Shown piece by piece: positions 43,072 through 53,294 of a stretch of DNA of 58,577 nt (its first letter is position 1; each line of letters starts with the position of its first letter). The stretch is from Planctomycetota bacterium. GTDB taxonomy: Bacteria; Planctomycetota; Uabimicrobiia; Uabimicrobiales; Uabimicrobiaceae. The translations under genes and the position numbers were made by a program. The notes under the pieces are model-generated. The model was not told the origin of the DNA, did not search any database, and saw only the letters and a program-made list of their open reading frames with translations. The stretch lies in NCBI GenBank assembly GCA_029260735.1, contig JAJDCR010000004.1, forward strand, positions 1-58,577. Reading direction: 5' to 3'.

Positions 43072-45780
43072 ATGGGCAAGTTAGATTTTAACATTACCAT
43101 AAAGAACTTATCCGATAACTCCTCCTTAGCCATAGTCGAGATGTCAGGAGCTATTGATGGTACAACAGCAAGAGAATTTGATAGAAAAACATCCGATTTA
43201 CTTAACAGTGGAACTAAGTATCTCATTCTAAACTTTGCTAATTTAGGCTATATGAATAGCACTGGATTAGGAATACTGGTTAAAGTTTTAGATAATTACA
43301 CGGAACGAGATGGGGATGTTAAGTTAGTGGAAGTCCCTCCTAAGGTCGGCGACCTTTTTGAAATGCTTGGGATATCATCCATTTTATCAATCTACGATAC
43401 CAATGCACAAGCGATTGAAAGCTTACCTGCAAAAATCTTGCCTGAAGTGTCCATTGAGCCTCCAGAAGAATCTAAAAATGAAGCAGATGTTACCCAAGTA
43501 GATACAGGTTTTCTCATGGACTCCAGTGATAGTGACTCGGGAGGACTTTTGATTACCGCAGAAGACTCAGAGGAAGAAGAAAATCAAAATAAGGAAGGAA
43601 GTATCCTTATTTCTGCAGAAGACACTTTACCTAATTTCCCAAGAGCAGCAAAAATAGATATTGCTCCCAGCATGTCGGGAGCAGAACCTGGTGGAATAGA
43701 TTTAGGGGGAATAGATTTAGGGGGAGGAATAGAAATTGGAGAGCCCATTGGCACCGGAGGACTAGACCTTGGAGGAGGAATAGACCTCGGTTCTGATGAA
43801 ATAGCTTTTGGAGATCCTGTAGACTCAGTAGGAATAAACCTCGGTGGTTCTAATGAAATAGCTTTTGGAGAACCTGTAGACTCAGAAGGAATAGACCTTG
43901 GCGGTTCTAATGAAATAGCTTTTGGAGACCCCATAGACTCAGGAAAAATAGATTTCGGAAAATCTGAACTGGGTGATACCGCTTCTGGTCATAAAGAAAT
44001 AGAAGGTAATGCTCCGGGCTTAGAAATCGCTGATGTAGATCATGCTTCTCCACAAATTGAGCTGGGTGGAACAACTGATATATCAAATTCAATTGACTTA
44101 GAGTCTTCCGAAAATGATGGGGTTGCTGAGGGAATTGAAATATCTCCCGATTTATCTGAGCTTGGTACTTCCTCAACTAATACTGAAAGCGAAAGCTATC
44201 TTGAAGAAGAGCCTGAATTTGACGAGGCAGAGATCCCTGAGGCAGAAGAAATGGAATCCTTGGATTTTCCTGATGAAGAAAACTCTGAGTTTGTAGAGGA
44301 AGCTGAACTAGCCTCAGAGGCCCCTGGTCAAGGGGAGTCTGACCTAGCAGAGGCAACATCAGAAGAGAATAAGGAAGAAATAAATGAAGGTGATTTTGGA
44401 GATGCCTGGGGAGAAGATACGACTGAAGTTGCTTCTCAAGATCATCCAAAGGATTTAACTTATCAGGTTCAGCCTGTTAGTGATAAAAACGAAAATGAGC
44501 CAAATTTTCTAAATTCTATAGAAGAGAGGTTGGAGTCAAAAGAAAGAGAGAGAGAAACTAACAAAGAGCTAAGTGAACTTTCAGATAAGCAAGATAAACT
44601 CTCTGACTCTATTTCTTCTGAACAACTTACTAATGGTCCGGTTGAGTCTGATAGCGCTGTTTCTAGCAAAGCTGTTCGAGCTGTTCAAGAAGTTCATCAA
44701 GCAATGGTCGAAGCTGCTGCTGAAGTAGATTCAGGAGAAAGCCTCGAGCTAAAGAGTAGATCAATGGAAGAAAAACCTTCTATTTCTGCTCCTCACTTAT
44801 CGCTACCTGCAGATCCTTTAGAAGAGGCAGACTCCTTATCTTTACCAGCAGAACCAGTTGAGGAAGAACCTGCACATAGCAAAATAGGTGTTTCTGCTCC
44901 AGAACCTGCTCCAGAACCTGCTCCAGAACCTGCTCCAGAACTTGCTCCAGAACCTGCTCCAGAACCTGCTCCAGAACCTCAGCCTATTTCTAAATTTGAG
45001 GCAGCACAAATGTTTGCTAAAGCTACTGCTCCATTAGAAAAAACAGATCCTGAAGCAAATTTTGCCAGTCCACCTATGCCGTCACCTTCTCCTGCCTTTC
45101 CATTGGAAGAACCTGTTCCCGTTTTATCTGAACAAAAAGAAAAGCTTGAGCCATTGTCTATAAAGCGTAATAGCACTGTTCGCTATTATGAACAAATGAA
45201 TCCATTTAAAAGTTTTCCTTTGACAGTTATTTTATCTAAAAACAAAATTCAAAAGGCAGCTGGTCCAAAAAACACAAACCAAGTAGAAGGAGAAGAAACT
45301 GTTGAAGTAGAGGGGACTAAGCCTGAGTTAGAAATTACTCCTCATTTTCCAGGTTGTTTGGTATCACCATCTTCGATTACTTTGGATGTTACTCCTGAGC
45401 TAGCTCAAGCATCTTTTTCAATTACTCCCATTATCGAAGGGGTTGTTGAGGGAAAAGTGGAGATTTGTTACAACCAAAAAGTTGTAGAAACGATTTGTTT
45501 AGATGTTGCCCTTGTAAAACAAACGTGGGCAAAAATAAGTGCCTTCGGAGCTATAGTTATTCCTTTTTTCTCTTTTATTTTAGACAGTTTGAAGTTTGAT
45601 ATTCGGGAAGAGGCCTGGTCTTTTGTACCAAGGCTATTACAAATGATTCAGTCCCATTTGGGTTTGTCCCTTTTTGGATTAATCGGAGGAGCTATTTTTA
45701 TTGTGATCGGGTTTTGCTTCTACAATAAGAATAAACCAAAGGAGGGAGAAGAGCGGAAAAAATTTTTTACAACAGAGTAA
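43072..45780 (+). CDS. Membrane-anchored STAS-domain protein (SpoIIAA/RsbV-like)
   Basis: 902 aa. STAS domain 1-118 with 'YMNSTGLGILVKVL'; Ser63 aligns with the Ser phosphorylated by SpoIIAB/RsbW in anti-anti-sigma factors, while the preceding Asp is Asn62. Residues about 130-660 are acidic and low in complexity, with a 19-residue repeat (EIAFGDPVDSVGINLGGSN; copies at 43798, 43855 and 43912) and a Pro-Ala-Pro-Glu stretch. A beta domain follows (about 705-820, with 'PHFPGCLVSPSSITLDV'), then two membrane helices (about 822-840 and 863-883). The STAS part would sit at the cytoplasmic membrane face, tethered by the long linker. Confidence 0.9.
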   Translation: MGKLDFNITIKNLSDNSSLAIVEMSGAIDGTTAREFDRKTSDLLNSGTKYLILNFANLGYMNSTGLGILVKVLDNYTERDGDVKLVEVPPKVGDLFEMLGISSILSIYDTNAQAIESLPAKILPEVSIEPPEESKNEADVTQVDTGFLMDSSDSDSGGLLITAEDSEEEENQNKEGSILISAEDTLPNFPRAAKIDIAPSMSGAEPGGIDLGGIDLGGGIEIGEPIGTGGLDLGGGIDLGSDEIAFGDPVDSVGINLGGSNEIAFGEPVDSEGIDLGGSNEIAFGDPIDSGKIDFGKSELGDTASGHKEIEGNAPGLEIADVDHASPQIELGGTTDISNSIDLESSENDGVAEGIEISPDLSELGTSSTNTESESYLEEEPEFDEAEIPEAEEMESLDFPDEENSEFVEEAELASEAPGQGESDLAEATSEENKEEINEGDFGDAWGEDTTEVASQDHPKDLTYQVQPVSDKNENEPNFLNSIEERLESKERERETNKELSELSDKQDKLSDSISSEQLTNGPVESDSAVSSKAVRAVQEVHQAMVEAAAEVDSGESLELKSRSMEEKPSISAPHLSLPADPLEEADSLSLPAEPVEEEPAHSKIGVSAPEPAPEPAPEPAPELAPEPAPEPAPEPQPISKFEAAQMFAKATAPLEKTDPEANFASPPMPSPSPAFPLEEPVPVLSEQKEKLEPLSIKRNSTVRYYEQMNPFKSFPLTVILSKNKIQKAAGPKNTNQVEGEETVEVEGTKPELEITPHFPGCLVSPSSITLDVTPELAQASFSITPIIEGVVEGKVEICYNQKVVETICLDVALVKQTWAKISAFGAIVIPFFSFILDSLKFDIREEAWSFVPRLLQMIQSHLGLSLFGLIGGAIFIVIGFCFYNKNKPKEGEERKKFFTTE
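43798..43950 (+). repeat. 57-bp (19-residue) in-frame tandem repeat
   Basis: Two full copies and one partial of a 57-bp unit beginning GAAATAGCTTTTGGAGA, at 43798, 43855 and 43912, inside the STAS protein linker. Being a multiple of 3, copy changes would keep the frame. Confidence 0.9.
44896..44979 (+). repeat. 12-bp in-frame tandem repeat encoding Ala-Pro-Glu-Pro
   Basis: Seven copies of GCTCCAGAACCT, one with a single base change (44932-44943). It makes a rigid Pro-rich, acidic spacer between the acidic linker and the membrane part of the STAS protein. Confidence 0.93.
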
Positions 45781-45848
45781 ACTCCTAAGAGCTCTTATAA
45801 AAAAGGAGCGTTCTGTTGTTAAATAATTAAGTTCTTCACAGCAACATT

Positions 45849-47861
<2,013 letters not shown>

Positions 47862-47870
47862 AGTATTAAG

Positions 47871-49157
47871 ATGTTTTCTGAAAATCGACGGCAGTTAGAG
47901 AATAAAATTTCAGGAAGTGTGGCCTTTCTACATTCGGGCAGTGTTGTCCATTGTCCAGGAAGCATGGATGAAATTTATCGCCCGGATGGAAATTTTTACT
48001 ATGTTACAGGTATCGATTTACCTGAGGTTCTTGCTGTTGTTACCACTGTCCACCGTGAGCATAAATACGTTCTTTTTTTTGATCCTCCTGATGCGACTAA
48101 AGCAGTATGGACAGGAGAGAAAACCACTCTCGCGATACTCAAGAAAATTTCAGGAGCCGATGAAGTTTACCCCATGGCAGATCTACCGAACAAGTTGCCC
48201 GATTATCTAAAATCCAGTGAATTTGTCTACCATAGTTTAGGAAAAAATCCCTCTTTTGACAGTGCCCTTATACAGACTCTAACCCAACAACGCCGTCGAA
48301 GTTCTCGTCTTATTCCTCCTGCTATTTGGGAGCTCAACGAAATTCTTCAAGAAATGCGTATTATCAAAAAAGATTGGGAAATAGATTGTATTCGAAAATC
48401 AACATCGATTACTCAAGAAGGATTTCTTCAAGCGATGATTGCAACCAGTCCGGGAAAGTACGAGTATGAAATCGATGCAGCTTTGAATCATGCCTATCGA
48501 CAAAGGGGAGGAAGGTCTGCTTTTCCTGCAATAGTAGGAGCTGGGAATAATGCAACTGTTCTTCACTATCATCAAAATAATGGCCTTTTACGCTCGGAAG
48601 ATCTTCTTCTTGTTGACAGTGGAGCTCAAAAAGACTATTACAACTCTGATGTCACTCGAGCTTGGCCTGTTAATGGTGTTTTTGAAGGAGCAAAGCGCGA
48701 AGTTTACCAAGCAGTGCTTGGTGTTCAAAAGAGCTTAATCGACTTGATTGAACCAGGAAAATGCTTGGAGGAATTTTCTCAAGAATCCGATGTCAAACTT
48801 GCGGAAGCCATTTTAGATCTAGGCTTAATCAAAGGTAGTTTGGAGCAAGTGATGGAAGATAAGAGTTACAAGAAATACTACCCTCATACAATCGGACATT
48901 GGCTTGGTCTAGAAGTACATGATTTAGGCTCTTTCTACAAGCAAGGAAAAGCCCGTAAGTTTACTCCTGGAATGATCATAACAGTAGAACCAGGAATATA
49001 CATACCAGAAGAAGACCATCAAGTAGACCTTCCTTTTCGTGGTATCGGAGTGCGGATTGAAGACGATGTTCTGGTTACTTCAGAAGGGCATGAGGTTCTT
49101 AGCCAGGATATTCCTAAGGAAATCAATGAAATTGAAAACTACTTAGTTGTCAGTTAA
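47871..49157 (+). CDS. pepP: Xaa-Pro aminopeptidase (M24 family)
   Basis: 428 aa. AMP_N domain (about 1-135; 'PGSMDEIYRPDGNFYYVTGI'), then the pita-bread M24 domain with dimetal ligands in 'LLVDSGAQ...YYNSDVTRAWP' (two Asp), 'HTIGHWLGLEVHD' (His), 'ITVEPGIYI' (Glu) and 'GIGVRIEDDVLVT' (Glu). It removes N-terminal residues before proline. It lies 9 bp after the PilZ gene and reads in the same operon, without an obvious functional link. A 12-bp tandem duplication (49146-49169) covers its stop codon. Cytoplasmic. Confidence 0.95.
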   Translation: MFSENRRQLENKISGSVAFLHSGSVVHCPGSMDEIYRPDGNFYYVTGIDLPEVLAVVTTVHREHKYVLFFDPPDATKAVWTGEKTTLAILKKISGADEVYPMADLPNKLPDYLKSSEFVYHSLGKNPSFDSALIQTLTQQRRRSSRLIPPAIWELNEILQEMRIIKKDWEIDCIRKSTSITQEGFLQAMIATSPGKYEYEIDAALNHAYRQRGGRSAFPAIVGAGNNATVLHYHQNNGLLRSEDLLLVDSGAQKDYYNSDVTRAWPVNGVFEGAKREVYQAVLGVQKSLIDLIEPGKCLEEFSQESDVKLAEAILDLGLIKGSLEQVMEDKSYKKYYPHTIGHWLGLEVHDLGSFYKQGKARKFTPGMIITVEPGIYIPEEDHQVDLPFRGIGVRIEDDVLVTSEGHEVLSQDIPKEINEIENYLVVS

Positions 49158-49169
49158 GTTGTCAGTTAA
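49146..49169 (+). repeat. 12-bp tandem duplication over the pepP stop codon
   Basis: GTTGTCAGTTAA twice in tandem, with the first TAA (49155-49157) used as the stop and the second in the same frame. Confidence 0.92.
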
Positions 49170-49191
49170 TGCCTCTCTGGGAAACTAAAAT

Positions 49192-49779
49192 ATGAATAGG
49201 CTTTCTCATCTTCTTTACCTAGGCTTACTCGTATCTTCATTTTTTTTCTCTGCTTGTCTTTCCGTATCTCCCCTTTTACCGCCTAAAGAATCTCCTGATA
49301 CTATTGAAACATCCCTGGAAGTATCTTTTCCGAAAAGCTTTGTTCAGCCTATTCAGAAAAGAGAGAAAAAAAATGATTTGCAGCCTATTTTTCAAGAAGA
49401 GAAAAATCTTACTTACCTAGATATGATAGATATTTTTCCAGAAACAAACCTTGAAAAAACTCCCACCCAAAAAATTCCTGAGAAAGAAGTTTTACCAAGC
49501 AAGAAAAACATAACTCTGGTTTTCAGCCCTCCCTCTGAAGAAGAAAAGAAGAAAAAAGAGCAGGAGAAAGAAGAAAAGAAGCAAGAAGAAGAGGGGCAAG
49601 CAAAACAAGAGCAGGTAATAAAAGAGGAAATCCCCGCTCAGAAAAAAGGACAGTGGGAGCTGAAGCCAGAAAAAAAACGATCTGATCCTTGGGGCCTAGA
49701 GGAAGGGACAAAGAAAGCAAACTGGTTTTTGAAAAAAGAAGAGACAACAGATTCTTTAGAGTATACTTTGGAAAAGTAG
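49192..49779 (+). CDS. Lys/Glu-rich lipoprotein of unknown function
   Basis: 195 aa. Lipoprotein signal with 'FFSACLS' (Cys near residue 23). The rest is low-complexity: alternating Lys/Glu runs (about 120-150) and Pro-rich pieces, with no globular domain that I can identify, so probably an extended envelope linker or spacer. It lies between pepP and the thiolase, 23 bp before the latter. No clear Shine-Dalgarno. Function unknown. Confidence 0.7.
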   Translation: MNRLSHLLYLGLLVSSFFFSACLSVSPLLPPKESPDTIETSLEVSFPKSFVQPIQKREKKNDLQPIFQEEKNLTYLDMIDIFPETNLEKTPTQKIPEKEVLPSKKNITLVFSPPSEEEKKKKEQEKEEKKQEEEGQAKQEQVIKEEIPAQKKGQWELKPEKKRSDPWGLEEGTKKANWFLKKEETTDSLEYTLEK

Positions 49780-49802
49780 ATATCAAAAAAAAGGAATAAT
49801 AA

Positions 49803-50975
49803 ATGACAGAAAAAATCTATTTGGTGGCAGGAAAAAGAACCCCTTTTGGAAAGTTTGGAGGGAGCCTGAAAAATGTTGCTCCGGTTGATCTGGCGGTGAT
49901 GGCTAGTAAAAGTTTATTGGAGTCTATCTCTCTTAGTCCTGATAAATTAGATCATGCTATTCTGGGGAACGTCACTCAATCAACGACGGACACTATTTAT
50001 GGGGGACGCCACCTAATTCTTAAGGTAGGGGCCCCTATTTCGACACCAGGTTATACAGTTAATCGCCTTTGTGGATCAGGGATTCAGGCAATTGTGGATG
50101 CTATGCGTCTAATTAAGCTAGGTGAAGCTCGTTGTGTTCTCGCCTCTGGAGCAGAAAACATGTCTATAACACCACATTTGGTTTATGGTTCTCGTTTTGG
50201 AACTAAATACGGGGCACTCAAAACGGTCGATATGCTTTGGGATACCTTAACCGATCAGTATACCAATACTTCCATGGGGGTTACTGCGGAAAATTTGGCC
50301 AAAAAATATAGTATTTCTCGAGAAGAGTGTGAGGAATTTGCTTGCAGTTCTCACCATAAAGCAAATCAAGCTTACGAAAAGCAGCTCTTGTCTAAGGAAA
50401 TAGCGAGTGTCCCTATCAAAAAAGGCGAGCTAAGTCGAGATGAGCACTTACGAGGCGATGTGACAATTGAAGAGATGCAAAAACTTAAACCTAGCTTCAG
50501 CTCTGATGGTACAGTCACGGCAGCAACAGCTTCGGGAATTGTTGATGGAGCGGCTAGTGTTATTATTGCTAGTGATAGTTTTTGCGAAGAAGAAGGACTC
50601 ACTCCTCTTGCTGAAATTGTAGATAGTACTGTTGTGGGAGTGGAGCCCACTGAAATGGGGATAGGTCCCGCCCCTGCTATTGGGGCTTTACTAGAAAGAA
50701 ATAACTATCAACTCTCAGATATTGATCTTGTCGAAATTAATGAGGCTTTTGCTGCCCAAGCTCTAGCTTGTGCAAAAGATCTTGGATTAGACCAAGCTAA
50801 GCTCAATATTTGGGGAGGGGCCATTGCCTTAGGACATCCGTTGGCTGCTTCAGGGGTTCGTATTACGCTAACCTTGTCTCATCAATTACGTGAAACTCAA
50901 AGCAAACTAGGGATTGCTTCTGCATGTATTGGGGGAGGACAAGGAATTGCTATATTATTACGCAATTCTTTTTAG
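49803..50975 (+). CDS. Acetyl-CoA acetyltransferase (thiolase)
   Basis: 390 aa, normal thiolase length. Nucleophile Cys90 in 'NRLCGSGIQAI', 'EINEAFAAQALA', His345 in 'GGAIALGHPLAASG', and Cys375 in 'ACIGGGQGIA'. It condenses two acetyl-CoA to acetoacetyl-CoA or runs the last step of beta-oxidation, in the cytoplasm. The sequence is closer to biosynthetic (type II, AtoB/PhaA-like) than to FadA, but this is by eye. It follows the lipoprotein gene and ends the plus-strand run; AGGA precedes the ATG. Confidence 0.95.
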   Translation: MTEKIYLVAGKRTPFGKFGGSLKNVAPVDLAVMASKSLLESISLSPDKLDHAILGNVTQSTTDTIYGGRHLILKVGAPISTPGYTVNRLCGSGIQAIVDAMRLIKLGEARCVLASGAENMSITPHLVYGSRFGTKYGALKTVDMLWDTLTDQYTNTSMGVTAENLAKKYSISREECEEFACSSHHKANQAYEKQLLSKEIASVPIKKGELSRDEHLRGDVTIEEMQKLKPSFSSDGTVTAATASGIVDGAASVIIASDSFCEEEGLTPLAEIVDSTVVGVEPTEMGIGPAPAIGALLERNNYQLSDIDLVEINEAFAAQALACAKDLGLDQAKLNIWGGAIALGHPLAASGVRITLTLSHQLRETQSKLGIASACIGGGQGIAILLRNSF

Positions 50976-51068
50976 GCTCACTTGATATAGAAAAGGCTCC
51001 TTTTGACAAAGACCAAAAAACTCAAGTCATAGCAGTCACTTCCTATGCTTTCCAGTAGAGTAATACAC

Positions 51069-51101
51069 TTTAAAACTAGAAACCCAGTCTAAAGTATTTT
51101 T
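51069..51101 (+). terminator. Possible terminator after the thiolase gene
   Basis: ACTTTAAAACT and AGTCTAAAGT pair with a bulge, followed by ATTTTT; it overlaps the end of the convergent LamG gene. Weak. Confidence 0.35.
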
Positions 51102-51886
51102 GGTTGTACGAGCCTTCTTGTCAGAACAACTCCTCCCAGAAAAAAAAGAAGTAAACTGGATGGCTCTGGAATAGTTGCATTGGGGTTAGGATCATTAAAA
51201 AGCTCTGCCACTTCTAAGCTACTTAAGGCGTCGTCATAAACAAAAACAGAATCAATAGCGCCGGTTAAAAAATCTTGTTCCACATTGCCCGAGTTTGTTC
51301 TGTAGCCAATCGATACAAAATGGTTGATACTAGCAGGGGAGGGAGTTCCTGCGCTAGAAGCTTCCTCCACTCCATTTACATACAAACTATAATCTCCACT
51401 CGAACTGCGTGTTACTGCGGCAAATGTCCATTCATTGCTGACAACATTGGTTGTTGAAAATAACTGGTGATCGGCATCATCACTAGCCTCAAACCATGCT
51501 TCTACCCTACCTCCTTGAACAAGTAAGCCATATTGAATTTTATCGGTATCAAAAGATTCTCCATGAGTAATAATGGCCTGAGTACTTGCCGTCTCATCTA
51601 CTCGAAACCACGCGGCAACTGTAAATGTAGTAAGATTAAAATTGGCATTATCTTCAGATAAACTGGTAACTTTGTCAGCGGAAGGACTGAAGCTAAAAGC
51701 ACTATTTGTGTTACCAAAACGGTCACTCGTAAAACCAGCTCCTGACAAAGTCACATTATTACTGTTCCCACTTTCATCATTCCCGTTTCCATTCGCTTCG
51801 TAGTGAGAAATCAAGCCCTCTGTGGGGAGAGAAAGCAAGTTTTGGCTCAAGAACAATAGCATAACTACAATAAAAATAAGTCTCAT
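51089..51886 (-). CDS. Second secreted LamG-type protein with PEP-CTERM tail
   Basis: 265 aa. Signal peptide (about 1-20), LamG/concanavalin fold ('GLISHYEANGNGNDESGN', 'FTVAAWFRVDETA', 'WTFAAVTRSSSGDYSLYVNG', 'GAIDSVFVYDDALSSLEVAEL'), then 'IPEPSS', a hydrophobic stretch and a basic end (PEP-CTERM). Same architecture as 24591-25370 but different in sequence; probably secreted and exosortase-processed. RBS AAGGGG is 6 nt before the ATG. No exosortase is in the window. The 203-bp divergent gap upstream has an A/T-rich hairpin at 51908-51936 and no gene. Confidence 0.9.
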   Translation of the reverse strand: MRLIFIVVMLLFLSQNLLSLPTEGLISHYEANGNGNDESGNSNNVTLSGAGFTSDRFGNTNSAFSFSPSADKVTSLSEDNANFNLTTFTVAAWFRVDETASTQAIITHGESFDTDKIQYGLLVQGGRVEAWFEASDDADHQLFSTTNVVSNEWTFAAVTRSSSGDYSLYVNGVEEASSAGTPSPASINHFVSIGYRTNSGNVEQDFLTGAIDSVFVYDDALSSLEVAELFNDPNPNATIPEPSSLLLFFLGGVVLTRRLVQPKIL

Positions 51887-51907
51887 TTTTTCCCCTTTTC
51901 CTTCTAT

Positions 51908-51936
51908 AAAGATAATTTTTTTAAAATATTATCTTT
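51908..51936. other. A/T-rich hairpin in the divergent leader
   Basis: AAAGATAAT (51908-51916) is complementary to ATTATCTTT (51928-51936). It sits about 20 bp before the LamG start. Confidence 0.4.
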
Positions 51937-52089
51937 ATTCTATCATTTAGAATCAAGGATGTCCAATAATTCACAATAAAACTAAAAGTTCATCTCTCTT
52001 AATTTTTTTACTAAAAAGATTTATAAAGAAAATCTTAGATAAAAAAGGTAAAATTGATAAAAATTTGAATTCTCAGAAAGGAAAAAAGA

Positions 52090-53241
52090 ATGGGAAAAAA
52101 AATTCTATTTTACTTCTTTGTTTTACTAAATGGCTTTTCTTATGGGGGAGAGCCAATTAAAATAGGCGTTTCAGCGGTTTTTTCGGGTCCTAGCCAAGCT
52201 TTAGGGACAAATTATTTTTATGGTGCAAGACTCTATTTTAAGCAAATCAACGAAAAAGGAGGTATCCAAGGCCGTAAGATACAAATGATAAAACTGGATG
52301 ATACCTATAATCCTCAACCTTGTATTGCGAACACTATTCAGTTGATTGGGGAGAAAAAAGTAGATTTACTTTTTAATTATGTAGGAACTCCTACAACAAC
52401 TGCGATTCTTCCTTTGTTGAAAATATACGAAAAAGAAAAAATCATTCTTTTTGGCAATTTTACGGGAGCAGGTGGACAACGCAACTACCCTTACAAGGAA
52501 TACGTCTTTAATATAAGGGCCTCTTATAAAGAAGAAACAGCTAAGTTGGTTCAATATTTCTTAGCTAATGATTATCAGCGTATCGGAGTTTACTACCAAA
52601 TTGATAGCTATGGCCGAAGTGGGTATGATGGAGTAAAGCAAGAATTGTACAAAAGTGGGAAAAGAATTTCGGCAGAAGCGACCTATCTTCGAGGCTCTCT
52701 TTATGAAGACTCTACCAGCGAGCAAGCTCTTCACTTGAAGAAGAAAAAAGTTGATGTAGTTATTTGCGTAGGAAGTTACCAGGCTTGCGCTGCCTTTGTT
52801 CGAGATGCTCGTAATAATGGTTTAAATGTTCCCATTGCTAATATCTCCTTTGTTGGCACTGAATCTATGCTCGATATTTTAGAAAAAAATAAAGTATCAT
52901 TAAAAAGCTTGTATTTTAGTGAAGTGGTGCCCTACTACGGAGAAACGAGCTTACCTTTAATTAAAGAGTACTTACACTTGTTAGAAAAGGAGGGGGCTAC
53001 TCCTAATTTTATTTCATTGGAAGGTTTCATTAATGCCAAAGTACTCACTACCATATTGAAAAACACTTCGGTAGAGGTTAGTCGAAAAAATATTAAGAAA
53101 ATTATTGAAAGTATGGATGCTATAGATATTGGAATGGGAAATAAACTACAGTTTACGAAAGAGGTACATCAATTACTTCATGATGTTTACCTTTATCTGG
53201 CCGACGAAAAAGGAAATTTAAAGAGAGTGAGCGAACCATAG
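52090..53241 (+). CDS. ABC-type branched-chain-amino-acid-like periplasmic binding protein
   Basis: 383 aa. Signal peptide (about 1-20), then a type I periplasmic binding fold of the LivK/Peripla_BP_6 class: 'KIGVSAVFSGPSQALGTNYFYGARLYF', 'INEKGGIQGRKI', 'YQRIGVYYQIDSYGRSGYDGVK' and 'TYLRGSLY' (shown in pieces). No ABC permease or ATPase follows; the next gene is a hybrid histidine kinase. It therefore probably senses a small ligand (amino acid, amide, urea or similar) and presents it to that kinase, as in known binding-protein/two-component pairs. It is cleaved and periplasmic; the Gly-rich cleavage site is not certain. Confidence 0.88.
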   Translation: MGKKILFYFFVLLNGFSYGGEPIKIGVSAVFSGPSQALGTNYFYGARLYFKQINEKGGIQGRKIQMIKLDDTYNPQPCIANTIQLIGEKKVDLLFNYVGTPTTTAILPLLKIYEKEKIILFGNFTGAGGQRNYPYKEYVFNIRASYKEETAKLVQYFLANDYQRIGVYYQIDSYGRSGYDGVKQELYKSGKRISAEATYLRGSLYEDSTSEQALHLKKKKVDVVICVGSYQACAAFVRDARNNGLNVPIANISFVGTESMLDILEKNKVSLKSLYFSEVVPYYGETSLPLIKEYLHLLEKEGATPNFISLEGFINAKVLTTILKNTSVEVSRKNIKKIIESMDAIDIGMGNKLQFTKEVHQLLHDVYLYLADEKGNLKRVSEP

Positions 53242-53294
53242 AGATTTTAGTACTTAGGTTTATTGATAAAAAATAAAAGGGGGTTGTGTCAAAA

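Noticed and set aside
43584..44449. Pro/Ser- or Leu-rich minus-strand frames opposite the STAS protein linker
   Set aside because: They come from the repetitive acidic linker read backwards; no RBS or domain.
45786..45797. Palindrome TAAGAGCTCTTA before the PilZ gene as an operator
   Set aside because: It is only 12 bp, sits within an operon gap, and has no second copy near; chance is as likely.
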